Below are positions 9,122 through 17,192 of a DNA stretch of 42,469 nt, one piece after another. The stretch spans positions 1 to 42,469 of the forward strand of contig NZ_BAZY01000020.1 of assembly GCF_001310975.1 (NCBI RefSeq), read 5' to 3'. Within the stretch, counting starts at the first letter, position 1. Every line of letters begins with the position of its first letter. Both the position numbers and the translations under genes were made by a program. Origin of the DNA: Thermoanaerobacter thermocopriae JCM 7501 (GTDB taxonomy: Bacteria; Bacillota; Thermoanaerobacteria; Thermoanaerobacterales; Thermoanaerobacteraceae). Below the pieces are notes generated by a model that did no database searches, was not told the DNA's origin, and saw nothing but the letters and a program-made list of their open reading frames with translations.

Positions 9122-9237
9122 TCAACGCTTACGAGGTTAGCTGACGGGTTCGGGTCGAAAGATAACCCTACCATCTTATCAAAAGATGGATTCACCCCCA
9201 AAGTGGTTCCCCCGCTTCTTTACGAATTCAGCGTTTA
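9122..9237 (-). ncRNA. c-di-AMP riboswitch (ydaO/yuaA class)
   Basis: Read on the minus strand the leader contains the class-defining blocks in order: GAAGCGGGGGAACCA, GGGGGTGAATC, an AGGGTTATC...CGACCCGAA block and CCGTCAGCTAACCTCG. It is closed by a P1-like pairing of AACGCT (9230-9235) with AGCGTT (9124-9129). A variable stem (CCATCTT...AAGATGG) sits between the conserved blocks. This is the ydaO-yuaA motif, established as a sensor of cyclic di-AMP that usually represses genes for potassium or osmolyte handling and cell-wall turnover. Here it precedes an opine-dehydrogenase/B12-domain/asnB operon. Confidence 0.93.
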
Positions 9238-9267
9238 GCATTTTATTTAATTTTCAAATTTATTTTT

Positions 9268-9296
9268 ATTATATCATAAAGCAAAAAACTTGTAAA
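9268..9296 (-). promoter_or_regulatory. Promoter of the riboswitch operon
   Basis: Minus-strand TTTACA (9291-9296) and perfect TATAAT (9268-9273) with 17 bases between. It starts only 11 bases after the stop of the upstream regulator gene and fires directly into the riboswitch. Confidence 0.85.
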
Positions 9297-9306
9297 GGAA
9301 AACATG

Positions 9307-9957
9307 TTAATATTTACTAAAATCTCCTCCTACTCTTATTTCGTCTAAATAATTGTATATGGTATATCTGGATACACAAAGTATCTTAGCAACGTAATCA
9401 ACAGCACCTCTTATCAAAAAAGTCCCTTTTTCATCTAACATTTTGACCACTTGTACCTTCTCTTCTTTTGTCATGAAATTTACAGGTTTTCCGTAGTTTT
9501 CCAATGTGGTGTTTACTATACTTTCAAGTACATCACTAACACTTCCTGCATAAGCCTCCCGAGCTTCTTCATTGGTATCCGCTACATCGCAAAACTCTGA
9601 TAAAGTATTTTTTACCATTACAAATTCCGAAATATCGATGTTGATTGTAAGACACCCCACAGGTTTACCATTTTCATCTTTTATAAAAAGAGCAGATGAC
9701 TTCAAAATCTTACCATCTTTACCTTTACTCTTATAGTTTATTAAATTTTCAACATTTTCAGATTTCAATATTTTCGCAATGTTCTCAGGCAAAGGGTTAC
9801 CTACATCTCTTCCTGTGACATGTCCGTTTACAATTGCAATAATTGGATTTTGAGGAGAAGAAAAGTCATACAGTGCCACTTCACAATTTTTTCCAAATGT
9901 ATGTGCTATTCCTTCTATCATAGGGATTATGCTCTTCAAGATAGGATGAGTCTTCAT
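9307..9957 (-). CDS. YheO-like PAS/HTH transcriptional regulator
   Basis: 216 residues. The N-terminal YheO-type PAS-like sensor domain covers about residues 1-120 (HPILKSIIPMIEGIAHTFG; GKPVGCLTINIDIS). A C-terminal HTH_22-type helix-turn-helix follows (KILCVSRYTIYNYLDEI, residues about 190-208). Relatives include DauR, which controls D-arginine use in Pseudomonas. RBS GGGGGA lies about 9 bases before the ATG. It sits immediately upstream of the riboswitch operon on the same strand with its own extended -10 promoter, so it is a candidate second regulator of that operon, perhaps sensing the amino acid involved. The link is by position only. Confidence 0.82.
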   Translation of the reverse strand: MKTHPILKSIIPMIEGIAHTFGKNCEVALYDFSSPQNPIIAIVNGHVTGRDVGNPLPENIAKILKSENVENLINYKSKGKDGKILKSSALFIKDENGKPVGCLTINIDISEFVMVKNTLSEFCDVADTNEEAREAYAGSVSDVLESIVNTTLENYGKPVNFMTKEEKVQVVKMLDEKGTFLIRGAVDYVAKILCVSRYTIYNYLDEIRVGGDFSKY

Positions 9958-9975
9958 TTGCTCTAAATCCCCCTA

Positions 9976-9984
9976 ATCATACCA
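9976..9984 (-). promoter_or_regulatory. Extended -10 promoter of the YheO-like gene
   Basis: Minus-strand TGGTATGAT: TATGAT at 9976-9981 with the extended TG. No clear -35 is visible. Confidence 0.4.
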
Positions 9985-10091
9985 TATTAAATATATGCAA
10001 TTAGGTAATGAAAAATTACTGACTAGGCTCAAATTTATTTTTAAAAAGACGGAATGCTAATAAAAAATTTATTAACGTTATTATACATACC

Positions 10092-10445
10092 TCAAACAAG
10101 GTTGTCAAGCACTATTTCCTTTGCATCCGCCCATAATCTCTCTAAATTATAAAATTCCCTTTCTATTTGCTGGAATATGTGAACTATCACATCACCATAA
10201 TCCATTAAAACCCACTTCCCCCAATTGTAACCTTCGATATGATCCACCAGAATGCCCTCTTCCATGAGTTTCTTTTCAATTTCGTCTGTCAATGCTTTAA
10301 CATGAGTGTCTGAATTGCCAGTAGCAATAATAAAATAATCTGCGACAACTGTTAAATCACCTATATATAAAATTTTTATATCAGAAGCTTTATTATCTTC
10401 TAAAACTTTATAAATTTTAAATACTTTATCTTTTACGTCTATCAC
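10092..10445 (-). CDS. rsfS: Ribosomal silencing factor RsfS
   Basis: 117 residues. The Iojap/RsfS family binds uL14 on the 50S subunit and blocks subunit joining in starvation. The full domain is visible: DIKILYIGDLTVVADYFIIATG, SDTHVKALTDEIEKKL, and WVLMDYGDVIVHIF. GTG 10445 is preferred because GGTGGAGGG ends a few bases upstream; a GTG at 10460 has no room for an RBS. The preceding lcp gene, once corrected, stops at 10462, so the two are tightly linked. It lies in the conserved nadD-yqeK-lcp-rsfS cluster. Confidence 0.95.
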   Translation of the reverse strand: MIDVKDKVFKIYKVLEDNKASDIKILYIGDLTVVADYFIIATGNSDTHVKALTDEIEKKLMEEGILVDHIEGYNWGKWVLMDYGDVIVHIFQQIEREFYNLERLWADAKEIVLDNLV

Positions 10446-10461
10446 TAAATCACCCTCCACC

Positions 10462-11652
10462 TTATATATTTGTCCCCAAAATTATAGTTACATCAACATT
10501 ACTGTTTGCATTTGTATCTTCCACTACAATAGCATTTTTTTAAAATTTTTTTCAAATTTTCTACTATTTCTTTATTATCAGTCTATTAATTATCTGAGTC
10601 GTGTTATATGTGGTCCCTATCACATTACCTATCTTCACTACATCATACCCTTGTTGTTTTAACAAATCAGCAGTTTTTGCGGCTGCTCCTGGGATGCCGC
10701 CACCATTTAAAACCTCTATTTTTATATTTTTGTTAACCGCTACCTCATTGGTTTTATCATCTACATTGCTATCTAAATTTGCAATAAATTCTTGTATTTC
10801 TTGCGGATCTGTAATATAATAAGCAATCCCGTTAACGTACTGAGGAGTACCAGGCAAAGTAGCTGTTTTTATATTCTCCTTGTCAAGCTTTAAAATATAA
10901 TCTGCATATTTTAACATAGTAACAGGTGGTATGTTTGTTTCAACGTATTGATTTATGGTTTTTAATATACGATTAATCTTTAATAAAGTACTGGGATTTT
11001 TAGCTTTTTCAAACATTGCTAACAAAAATTCCCTTTGTACTTTTACCCTCTCTAAATCTTGTTCTGCATACCCATGTCTAAATCTCACCAGCTGTAAGGC
11101 TTTTTCCCCATCTAAAAGCTGAACACCTTTTTTTAAATGAATGTGTAAATTTCCCGCATAATCATCATAATTCATATCCACCGGTACGTTCATTTCTACT
11201 CCGCCTAAATCGTCTACTAATTGTTTAAAGCCTTCATATCCAATCTTTACATAATAATCAACAGGCTCTCCAATAAGCTGTGACACCGTATCCATCGCCA
11301 ACTGAGGTCCACCTATTGGGTAGGCAGCGTTTATCTTTTGTGTGCCATATTTGTCAAGTTTAATCATTGTATCTCTTGGAATAGACAAAATATAAGCTTT
11401 ATTAGTTTTAGGATTGTAGGATAATAATATCATAGTATCAGAACGCTTTGGATCTGTTGGCGATGTTTCATCAACTCCTAAAACTAATATATTTATTTTC
11501 TGAATCGTTTCTGAATTTGTGTTTTCACTGCTTCTTTGCATCAAAAAGCTATCTGAAGGATTTAGAGACTTTAAAAAAATATACCCTCCTACCCCTGCCG
11601 ATAACAAACTTAACAATAATATCGCAGATATAACTTTTAATACTTTTCTCAT
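10462..11652 (-). CDS. LytR-CpsA-Psr cell-wall ligase, two compensating frameshifts near the end
   Basis: 396 residues after correction. One N-terminal membrane helix precedes the LCP catalytic domain (NILVLGVDETS, RSDTMILL, PRDT, QLVRFRHGY with the conserved arginines). A C-terminal LytR_C domain follows (IKIEVLNGGGIPGAAAKTAD). LCP enzymes attach wall polymers to peptidoglycan on the outer face of the membrane. The frame breaks at about 10583 (one base missing) and returns after the A-run 10535-10541 (one base extra). The restored tail ends in SNVDVTIILG, the normal end of LytR_C, with its stop at 10462. Without correction it stops at 10564. The start overlaps yqeK by 4 bases (ATGA). Confidence 0.9.
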
Positions 11653-12233
11653 TTATCTCCACTCCCAAGCTTCAGAAGAATATAGTTTCGAGCTTTTACT
11701 GTTTTTTCATAAAGAAGTAGTCCCCTCTGTAAGACATAACAAATTGTACTATCAAAAGACTTTAACAAAGCAAGCTCCAAATTTTCTTCTGCTAATTCTC
11801 TTAATTGCGTTACCCCTTCAAAATCTCTATTAGGCTCTATATAATCCGCAAGAAATACTATTTCATCCAAAAGACTCATATTAACATCCCCAGTAGTGTG
11901 AAGAGAGATTGCCCTTTTTATTTCTTTATCTTTGATTCCAAAAATTTCTTCTACTAAATGCGCACCTATAGGACCGTGTAAAAGAAAGGGTGCATTTTTT
12001 AAAACATCGTCTACTTCAATTCCATATCTTTGAGCAAATTTTAAAAGTTCTTCATCAGAATAGCTCTTTGCACAATCGTGCAACAAACCTGCAACTTGGG
12101 CTTTTTCTACATCAGCACCATATTTTTTAGCAAGATGTATTGCAGTTTCCATAACACCTATAGAGTGTAAATACCTTTCCTTATCTAGCAAACTTCTTAG
12201 TTTGCTTTTTAAAAGTTCTATGTCATACTCCAT
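11649..12233 (-). CDS. yqeK: HD-domain Ap4A hydrolase YqeK
   Basis: 194 residues from ATG 12233, which has AAAGG 9 bases upstream; nearby ATGs at 12239/12242 are closer to it. HD phosphohydrolase motifs: [19 protein letters not shown] (HD pair), [17 protein letters not shown] and LADYIEP. In Bacillus this family is a symmetrical diadenosine tetraphosphate hydrolase. It overlaps the end of nadD, matching the usual fusion or coupling of these two genes in Firmicutes. Confidence 0.93.
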   Translation of the reverse strand: MEYDIELLKSKLRSLLDKERYLHSIGVMETAIHLAKKYGADVEKAQVAGLLHDCAKSYSDEELLKFAQRYGIEVDDVLKNAPFLLHGPIGAHLVEEIFGIKDKEIKRAISLHTTGDVNMSLLDEIVFLADYIEPNRDFEGVTQLRELAEENLELALLKSFDSTICYVLQRGLLLYEKTVKARNYILLKLGSGDK

Positions 12234-12857
12234 TTTCATCATCCTTTTTGTACAAACCATATTTTTGAATATATCTTTCCACAGACTCTGGCAGCAAATA
12301 CTTTATAGGTCGGCCCCCTGCTACTCTTTCCCTTATATCGGTGGAGGATATAGCCAAAGAAGGAACAGTCACTTTGTAAATGACATTCCCATAAAACTTT
12401 CTAATTTTGTTTAATTCTTCATCTATTCTATCGCCTTCAACTCCTGCCTAGTTGCGGCAACAAAATTACACATCTTTAAAAGCTCATCTGCACTTTTCCA
12501 AGTCAAAATCTCCAAAACAGCATCCGCTCCTGTTATAAAATAAAGTTGAGTTTTATCCCCATAAATTTTTTTAAACTCTTTGATAGTATCAATCGTATAA
12601 GTATACCCTTCCCTGTCAATTTCAATCGTCGATACCTCAAAAAAAGGATTAGTTATTGTGGCAAGTATAGTCATTAAATAACGATGTTTTTTATCTGTCA
12701 CCTTTCGCTTTACTTTATGAGGTGGGTTGCCTGCTGGAACAAAAATCACCTTGTCCAATTTGAATTCAGCCCTTACCGCTTCAGCAGTAACTAAATGACC
12801 ATAATGAATAGGGTCAAATGTACCACCCATTATCCCAAGTCTAAGCTCTCTTTCCAA
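12223..12857 (-). CDS. nadD: Nicotinate-nucleotide adenylyltransferase, frameshifted
   Basis: Makes deamido-NAD from nicotinate mononucleotide and ATP. The nucleotidyltransferase signature [12 protein letters not shown] is near the N-terminus. TTG 12857 is the likely start, with GGGGGA 7 bases upstream. The frame ends in a false tail after NFVAATR at about 12446. Restoring one C there gives [15 protein letters not shown] and runs on to [10 protein letters not shown] and a stop at 12223, for 211 residues, the normal family length. Confidence 0.92.
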
Positions 12858-12888
12858 AGTGCTATCCCCCAATTTATATTTCTTTTAT

Positions 12889-12918
12889 ATTATACATTAT
12901 ACATTAAAAGAGGTAAAC
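12889..12918 (-). promoter_or_regulatory. Promoter of nadD operon
   Basis: The minus strand reads TTTACC, 17 bases, TATAAT. The -10 region is duplicated (TGTATAATGTATAAT), so two overlapping -10 boxes are possible; TTGTGC can serve the upstream one at 18 bases. Confidence 0.6.
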
Positions 12919-12956
12919 TGCACAAGCTTACCCTGGAACCTCATTTAAAGAAAATA

Positions 12957-12984
12957 AAAAAGTGGAATCAAATTCCACTTTTAT
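12957..12984 (-). terminator. Terminator after obg
   Basis: Minus-strand AAAAGTGGAAT and ATTCCACTTTT pair around a 3-base loop, followed by TTTTTTATTTTC. The stem starts inside the last codons of obg. Confidence 0.85.
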
Positions 12985-14251
12985 TCATAGTATTCAAATT
13001 CAAAATCTCTCACATTTATTGTATCACCACTTTTAAAGCCCTTTTCCTTAAGAGCATCTATTACCCCGCTCTTCCTAAGAAGTATTTCAAAGTACCTTAA
13101 AGAATGTTCATCTTGTAAATTTACTCTTTTTAAAAGTTTGTCAATTTTTGTACCGCTAAGATAATAGGTATTATCTTTTACTTCTACGTTGAGAGTTTCT
13201 TCCTCTTCAGGAGGTGTATAAACAATAACTTCTGGTACGTCTTTTATCTCTTCAACTGGAATAGAAGAAAGAATTTCTATAGCCTTGTCCAAAAGTTTGT
13301 CAATTCCCTCTTTTGTCAAAGCAGATATAGGATATACCTCGTAACCTCTTTTTTTTATTTCTTTTTCAAAAGCAGGATAATTTTCTTTACCACTTTGTAT
13401 ATCAATTTTATTTGCTGCAACAATTTGAGGCAAAGTAAGTAATCTTTCACTGTAAAGTTTCAGCTCCTCATTTATCTTCTCAAAATCTTCTATAGGGTCT
13501 CGTCCCTCACTGGCAGAAACATCCACTACGTGTATCAACATTTTTGTCCTTTCAATGTGCCGTAAAAAGTCATGACCTAATCCTTCGCCTCTGTGGCTCC
13601 TTCAATTAAACCTGGAATATCTGCCATTACAAAGGATTTCCCTTTATATTCTACAACTCCCAAATTAGGTGTCAGTGTTGTAAAAGGATAATTGGCAATT
13701 TTAGGTCTTGCTCTCGTGCAACTGGCTAAGAGGGTGGATTTACCTGCATTAGGAAATCCTATTAATCCTACATCAGCGAGAAGTTTTAGCTCTAACCGTA
13801 CCCACATTTCTTTACCTTTTTCTCCGCTTTCAGCAAAACGAGGAGTCTTCAAAGTAGAAGTAGCAAATTTAGCATTTCCCCTTCCTCCCCTACCTCCCCG
13901 TAAAACAATAGCTTTTTGATTAGGTTTTACAAGGTCAGCTATAATTTCTCCCGTTTCATCATTAATTATCAAGGTTCCTACAGGAACTTTTATATACAAA
14001 TCTTCTCCGTTTTTTCCATACTGATTTTTACCTCTACCGTTTTCTCCGTTTTGCGCAATGTATCTTTTTTTGTATTTAAAATCTAACAAAGTTGACAAAT
14101 TTGGATCTGCTATAAATATAACATCTCCTCCTTTTCCTCCATCACCACCATCCGGCCCACCGTAAGCAACGTATTTTTCCCTTCTAAAAGATATAACTCC
14201 ATTTCCACCGTCTCCAGCTTTTATGTATATCCTCGCTGTGTCTATAAACAA
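12981..14251 (-). CDS. obg: Obg/CgtA GTPase, frameshifted
   Basis: Essential ribosome-assembly and stress GTPase. The N-terminal glycine-rich Obg domain is intact ([27 protein letters not shown]). The G domain has GFPNAGKST (P-loop), DIPGLIEGA (switch II), and, after the break, NKID and the SALT element. The C-terminal OCT domain ends the protein ([15 protein letters not shown]). The two halves (14251-13577 and 13541-12981) are in different frames. Restoring one base in the CC at 13588-13589 gives [18 protein letters not shown] and a 423-residue protein of normal length. The start is TTG 14251 with GGTGAG upstream. Confidence 0.94.
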
Positions 14252-14307
14252 AATTCTCTCACCTGCCTTATTTTATAGTATGTATAGTATATACTTCTCG
14301 TATTTTT

Positions 14308-14523
14308 TTACTCTCTTAAGAGTTTCTTTATAATTTCCTGTACATTTTCAGAATTAAATATATCTCTTTCTCTATTAAGGTGGTCAATTGCAATGTGAAG
14401 AGATTCAATGACTCTATCTAATTTTCCCAGTTGAGCATAACCTAATACCACTTGTAAATCATTCAAAAACTCATGTCTGCTCCTTTTTATGTAATCTATC
14501 AATAACTCTACATCTGACACCAT
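14308..14523 (-). CDS. Spo0B-like histidine phosphotransfer helical-domain protein
   Basis: 71 residues from ATG 14523. SRHEFLNDLQVVLGYAQLGK matches the Spo0B/sensor-kinase helical hairpin in which the His of RHEF(L/M)N is phosphorylated. Bacillus Spo0B has a further C-terminal domain absent here, as in many Clostridia, so phosphorelay activity is not assured. Its place between rpmA and obg is the classical spo0B-obg position. A terminator separates it from rpmA. Confidence 0.75.
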   Translation of the reverse strand: MVSDVELLIDYIKRSRHEFLNDLQVVLGYAQLGKLDRVIESLHIAIDHLNRERDIFNSENVQEIIKKLLRE

Positions 14524-14552
14524 ATTTTCACCACTTTCTTTTTTATTTATGA

Positions 14553-14579
14553 AAAATCCTGGTATAAACCAGGATTTAA
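14553..14579 (-). terminator. Terminator after rpmA
   Basis: Minus-strand AAATCCTGGT and ACCAGGATTT pair around a 4-base loop, followed by a T-run. The stem begins at the rpmA stop codon. Confidence 0.8.
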
Positions 14580-14863
14580 TTCTGTGCAACTTTCCTTTCT
14601 GGGTAAACACTTACTTGTTTTTTGTTACGTCCTTTTCTTTCAAAAGTAACATATCCATCAATTAACGCAAAAAGTGTATCGTCTTTTCCTTTTCCTACAT
14701 TTACACCTGGATGTATTTTAGTTCCTCTTTGCCTTACAAGGATATTACCAGCTAATACAAATTGGCCATCCGCCCTTTTTACTCCCAAACGCTTAGATTC
14801 ACTATCACGACCGTTTCTGGAACTTCCAACACCTTTTTTATGAGCAAAAAGCTGAAGTTTCAT
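14576..14863 (-). CDS. rpmA: 50S ribosomal protein bL27 with cleavable leader
   Basis: 95 residues. ATG 14863 has AGGAGGTGC 6 bases upstream, inside the end of prp. The core [20 protein letters not shown] is typical bL27. The N-terminal extension MKLQLFA before it is the Firmicute pre-sequence removed by the protease Prp, whose gene overlaps this one by 4 bases (ATGA). The N-terminus of mature bL27 reaches the peptidyl transferase centre. Confidence 0.97.
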   Translation of the reverse strand: MKLQLFAHKKGVGSSRNGRDSESKRLGVKRADGQFVLAGNILVRQRGTKIHPGVNVGKGKDDTLFALIDGYVTFERKGRNKKQVSVYPERKVAQN

Positions 14864-15198
14864 TTTTTGCACCTCCTATCCATAACCCTTACATATTCAG
14901 GATAATCTGTTTCAATATCTTTAAGTCCTAAAACCATAGTCTCCAGAATAGCTTTTAGTCGTAAATCATCTTCTGGCATGCCTTTGTCAACAATTTCAAC
15001 CTGCAACTTGCCACTTTCTATCTCTTTCTTTATCTTAACAGTTTTTAACGCCTCTATTCCCAGAACCGCTGTCTGAGATATAGCAGAAACAGCTGCACAT
15101 ATGATGTCCTTTCCGTACTCATCAAAACCTGCATGTCCTTTTATATTAAATTTATAAATATCCCCTCTTGAATCTCTCAATATTTCCACTCTAATCAT
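14860..15198 (-). CDS. prp: Prp cysteine protease that processes bL27
   Basis: 112 residues of the YsxB/Prp family. The catalytic His is in GHAGFDEYG (residue about 21) and the catalytic Cys in ICAAVSA (residue about 34). It removes the bL27 N-terminal extension, which is essential in bacteria that carry the extension. It sits between rplU and rpmA, the invariant Firmicute arrangement. Confidence 0.95.
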   Translation of the reverse strand: MIRVEILRDSRGDIYKFNIKGHAGFDEYGKDIICAAVSAISQTAVLGIEALKTVKIKKEIESGKLQVEIVDKGMPEDDLRLKAILETMVLGLKDIETDYPEYVRVMDRRCKK

Positions 15199-15201
15199 GG
15201 C

Positions 15202-15516
15202 TTACTGAATTATTTTTTCAATCTGTACTTTTGTGTAGGGTTGACGATGCCCTTGTCTTCTTCTATAATTTTTCTTTGGCTTATACTTAAAAACTCTTAT
15301 TCTTGGTCCTTTGCCATGCTCTATGACCTTAGCACTTACCTTAACATTTTCTAAATAGGGTTTGCCAAACTCTACGTTACCGTCCTCTTTTGACACAGCC
15401 AAAACTTTGTCAAAAGAAATAACTTCCCCTTCTGGATAATTTAACTTTTCTACTACAAGAACATCTCCTTCACGAACCATATACTGCTTTCCACCAGTCT
15501 CGATTATTGCGTACAT
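15202..15516 (-). CDS. rplU: 50S ribosomal protein bL21
   Basis: 104 residues: [18 protein letters not shown] start and [17 protein letters not shown] near the end, both diagnostic of bL21. RBS GGAGGTGC precedes the ATG. First gene of the rplU-prp-rpmA operon, behind an L21 leader RNA. Confidence 0.98.
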   Translation of the reverse strand: MYAIIETGGKQYMVREGDVLVVEKLNYPEGEVISFDKVLAVSKEDGNVEFGKPYLENVKVSAKVIEHGKGPRIRVFKYKPKKNYRRRQGHRQPYTKVQIEKIIQ

Positions 15517-15520
15517 TTTT

Positions 15521-15590
15521 GCACCTCCTCTATCCAGTCTCGCCGGGAAACAAGGTAAAAATTTAGGAACCCGTCCCGAGCGGCCACAAG
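15521..15590 (-). ncRNA. L21 leader RNA
   Basis: The minus-strand leader contains GGCCGCTCGGGACGGGTTCC, an A/T-rich linker and CCCGGCGAGAC before the RBS. This fits the known L21 leader structure of Firmicutes, thought to mediate autoregulation by bL21. Exact ends are approximate. Confidence 0.8.
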
Positions 15591-15594
15591 TGAT

Positions 15595-15624
15595 ATTTTA
15601 ACATAATAAAATACCACTTGTCAA
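15595..15624 (-). promoter_or_regulatory. Promoter of rplU operon
   Basis: Minus-strand TTGACA (15619-15624), 18 bases, TAAAAT (15595-15600), just upstream of the L21 leader. Confidence 0.8.
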
Positions 15625-15635
15625 TTAAAAATCGA

Positions 15636-16006
15636 CTAAAGAGTTTGTGTTCCTTTTTCTTTCTCCACTTGCTTGCCATCGCTTTGTCCTTTTGTTTCTT
15701 CTTCCGCTAATTTATAGTTTTGTAATTCTATAATCTTTTGATTTAATTCTTCCTTTTCTTTTTCTAATTCTTTTATCCTAATGTTGAGCCCTCTTATCGT
15801 TACGCTATAGCGAATTTGTCCAAACAAGCCTATTATCCACACAATTATAGCTCCAATAGCTGCTGACAGTAAAATTACTAAAGCTTGAGAAATTGAGTAA
15901 TGCCAATACAAAAAGCTTATATCTACGGGTCCAGCATTAGAAATAGCAAAAACCGCTACTATAATTGCAAATATCAAAGCTAATATTGTATAATACTGCC
16001 CTTCAT
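15636..16006 (-). CDS. LapA-domain membrane protein (DUF1049), frameshifted start
   Basis: Small protein with two membrane helices (LALIFAIIVAVFAISNAG and LVILLSAAIGAIIVWIIGL) followed by a charged coiled coil (IKELEKEKEELNQKIIELQ), the LapA-domain layout. The ATG at 16006 has GGGGTGG upstream and begins MKG; one missing base in the GGG at 15999-16001 gives MKGQYYTILALIF and joins the main frame (123 residues). Without it only a TTG at 15977 is available. The function in Firmicutes is not established. Confidence 0.75.
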
Positions 16007-16059
16007 AGAATACACCACCCCATCTTTAGTAACAAACTCTTTAACAACTTTCTAACTTT

Positions 16060-16089
16060 ATGATAATTTATACAAATTACCATTGTCAA
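16060..16089 (-). promoter_or_regulatory. Promoter of the lapA-domain gene
   Basis: Minus-strand TTGACA (16084-16089), 18 bases, TATCAT (16060-16065). Confidence 0.65.
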
Positions 16090-16168
16090 TAAAAATTATA
16101 AATTTTTTGATAATATAAAAACATCATTCTTAACTTTTATCATTTGATTGGGAGAAAAACTTTTTATG

Positions 16169-16198
16169 TTGAAACTACTCCAGTAGTTGTGTTAAAAT
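16169..16198 (+). promoter_or_regulatory. Promoter of queT with a palindrome in its spacer
   Basis: TTGAAA (16169-16174), 18 bases, TAAAAT (16193-16198). Inside the spacer, AACTACT and AGTAGTT (16173-16188) form a perfect 7-bp inverted repeat separated by CC, a possible repressor operator. Confidence 0.55.
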
Positions 16199-16206
16199 TG
16201 ATTATA

Positions 16207-16223
16207 GTGAGCAAAATGCTCAC
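16207..16223 (+). repeat. Small hairpin directly before the preQ1 riboswitch
   Basis: GTGAGC and GCTCAC pair around an AAAAT loop. It ends on the base before the aptamer's first P1 base, so it may stack on and insulate the aptamer. Confidence 0.6.
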
Positions 16224-16258
16224 CTGGGTCGCAGTAACCCCAGTTAACAAAACAAGGG
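16224..16258 (+). ncRNA. preQ1-I riboswitch
   Basis: CTGGGTCGCAGTAACCCCAG followed by an A-rich tail ending AAGGG is the compact preQ1-I aptamer, essentially the sequence known from T. tengcongensis. The tail AAGGG pairs into the hairpin loop as a pseudoknot when preQ1 binds and hides the overlapping Shine-Dalgarno GGGAGGT (16256-16262). This indicates translational repression of queT and probably queF. Confidence 0.96.
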
Positions 16259-16268
16259 AGGTAATTTT

Positions 16269-16751
16269 GTGTTCAAAAAAAGAATAAAAGATATTACAGA
16301 AATTGCCTTGATTGCGACAATTTATTTTGTACTCACAGTTATATTTTCTTCTATTTCATTTTTACCCCTTCAGTTTCGCGTAGGGGAAATTACAAAATCC
16401 ATTGTAGTATTCAATAAAAAATATGCTATTTCCATGATGATAGGAAATTTTCTTGCAAATTTGTTTAGCCCATTTGCTGGCACAATGGAGCTAATTTTTA
16501 TGCCTCTTTCAAATTTAATCGGTTGTACAATTGGATACTACATTGGAAGAGCCACTCACAAATTGGTAGGTGCTGTATTTGTAGCTCTTTGGATTGCCGC
16601 ATCGGTGGGGATCACCCTAAATGTCTCTGCAAATATACCATTTATTCCAACTTTCTTAAGCGTAGGATTTGCTGAGACTGTACTTCTTGTAACAGGATAT
16701 TTTTTACTTTTTATAATTGAAAAGAAAGGAGCTGTGAAATTTGACAGATAA
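16269..16751 (+). CDS. queT: QueT-family queuosine precursor transporter
   Basis: 160 residues from GTG 16269 with GGGAGGT 6 bases upstream. Five or six hydrophobic segments and [17 protein letters not shown] and [25 protein letters not shown] identify the QueT family, predicted to be the substrate-binding membrane component of an ECF transporter for a queuosine precursor. The preQ1 riboswitch upstream and queF downstream support the substrate. The stop overlaps the start of queF by 11 bases. Confidence 0.92.
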   Translation: MFKKRIKDITEIALIATIYFVLTVIFSSISFLPLQFRVGEITKSIVVFNKKYAISMMIGNFLANLFSPFAGTMELIFMPLSNLIGCTIGYYIGRATHKLVGAVFVALWIAASVGITLNVSANIPFIPTFLSVGFAETVLLVTGYFLLFIIEKKGAVKFDR

Positions 16752-17142
16752 ATATAAAGAAAGAAGATTTGACGCTTACGGTTATGAAAAGATTGACAAA
16801 GAAGTTTTAGAATCCATTGAATATGAATACCCTGAAAAAAATACAATTGTAGAATATATAACTAATGAGTTTTCTTCCGTCTGTCCTTGGACAGGATTGC
16901 CTGACAATGCAAAACTCACAATAAGATATATACCTTCTAAAAAATTAGTAGAACTTAAATCTTTAAAGTATTATCTCACATCCTATAGAAATGTAGGTAT
17001 ACTGCAAGAACATGCTATAAATAGAATTTTAGACGATTTAGTTGAACTTCTACAGCCAAAATTTATGGAAATAATAGGTGAGTTTCAAGAAAGAGGTGGA
17101 ATAGCCACCAGAATTGTGGCAAAGTATGAGAAAGAAAAATAG
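16741..17142 (+). CDS. queF: NADPH-dependent 7-cyano-7-deazaguanine reductase QueF
   Basis: 133 residues, the short unimodular QueF. Reduces preQ0 to preQ1. The catalytic Cys is in [12 protein letters not shown], with the downstream Asp on the same loop, and the QueF motif [14 protein letters not shown] follows. TTG 16741 is the start, with AAAGGAG 8 bases upstream; translation is coupled to queT. Having queF implies the cell can use preQ0 or imported precursor, while queT suggests salvage. Confidence 0.96.
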   Translation: MTDKYKERRFDAYGYEKIDKEVLESIEYEYPEKNTIVEYITNEFSSVCPWTGLPDNAKLTIRYIPSKKLVELKSLKYYLTSYRNVGILQEHAINRILDDLVELLQPKFMEIIGEFQERGGIATRIVAKYEKEK

Positions 17143-17146
17143 ATAC

Positions 17147-17181
17147 AAAGCTGCCCAAAAATTTCCTTGGGCAGCTTTTTT
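17147..17181. terminator. Terminator between queF and RNase G
   Basis: AAAGCTGCCCAA and TTGGGCAGCTTT form a 12-bp stem with a T-run on the plus strand; the symmetric A-rich flank can serve the opposing gene too. Confidence 0.88.
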
Positions 17182-17192
17182 GCGTTGATTCT

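Noticed and set aside
10020-10091. Terminator after rsfS
   Set aside because: Only a weak A/T stem (TAATAAA/TTTATTA) is visible, with no clear T-run placed after it.
12981-13541. Separate small GTPase-like gene
   Set aside because: It is the C-terminal part of Obg moved out of frame by one missing base.
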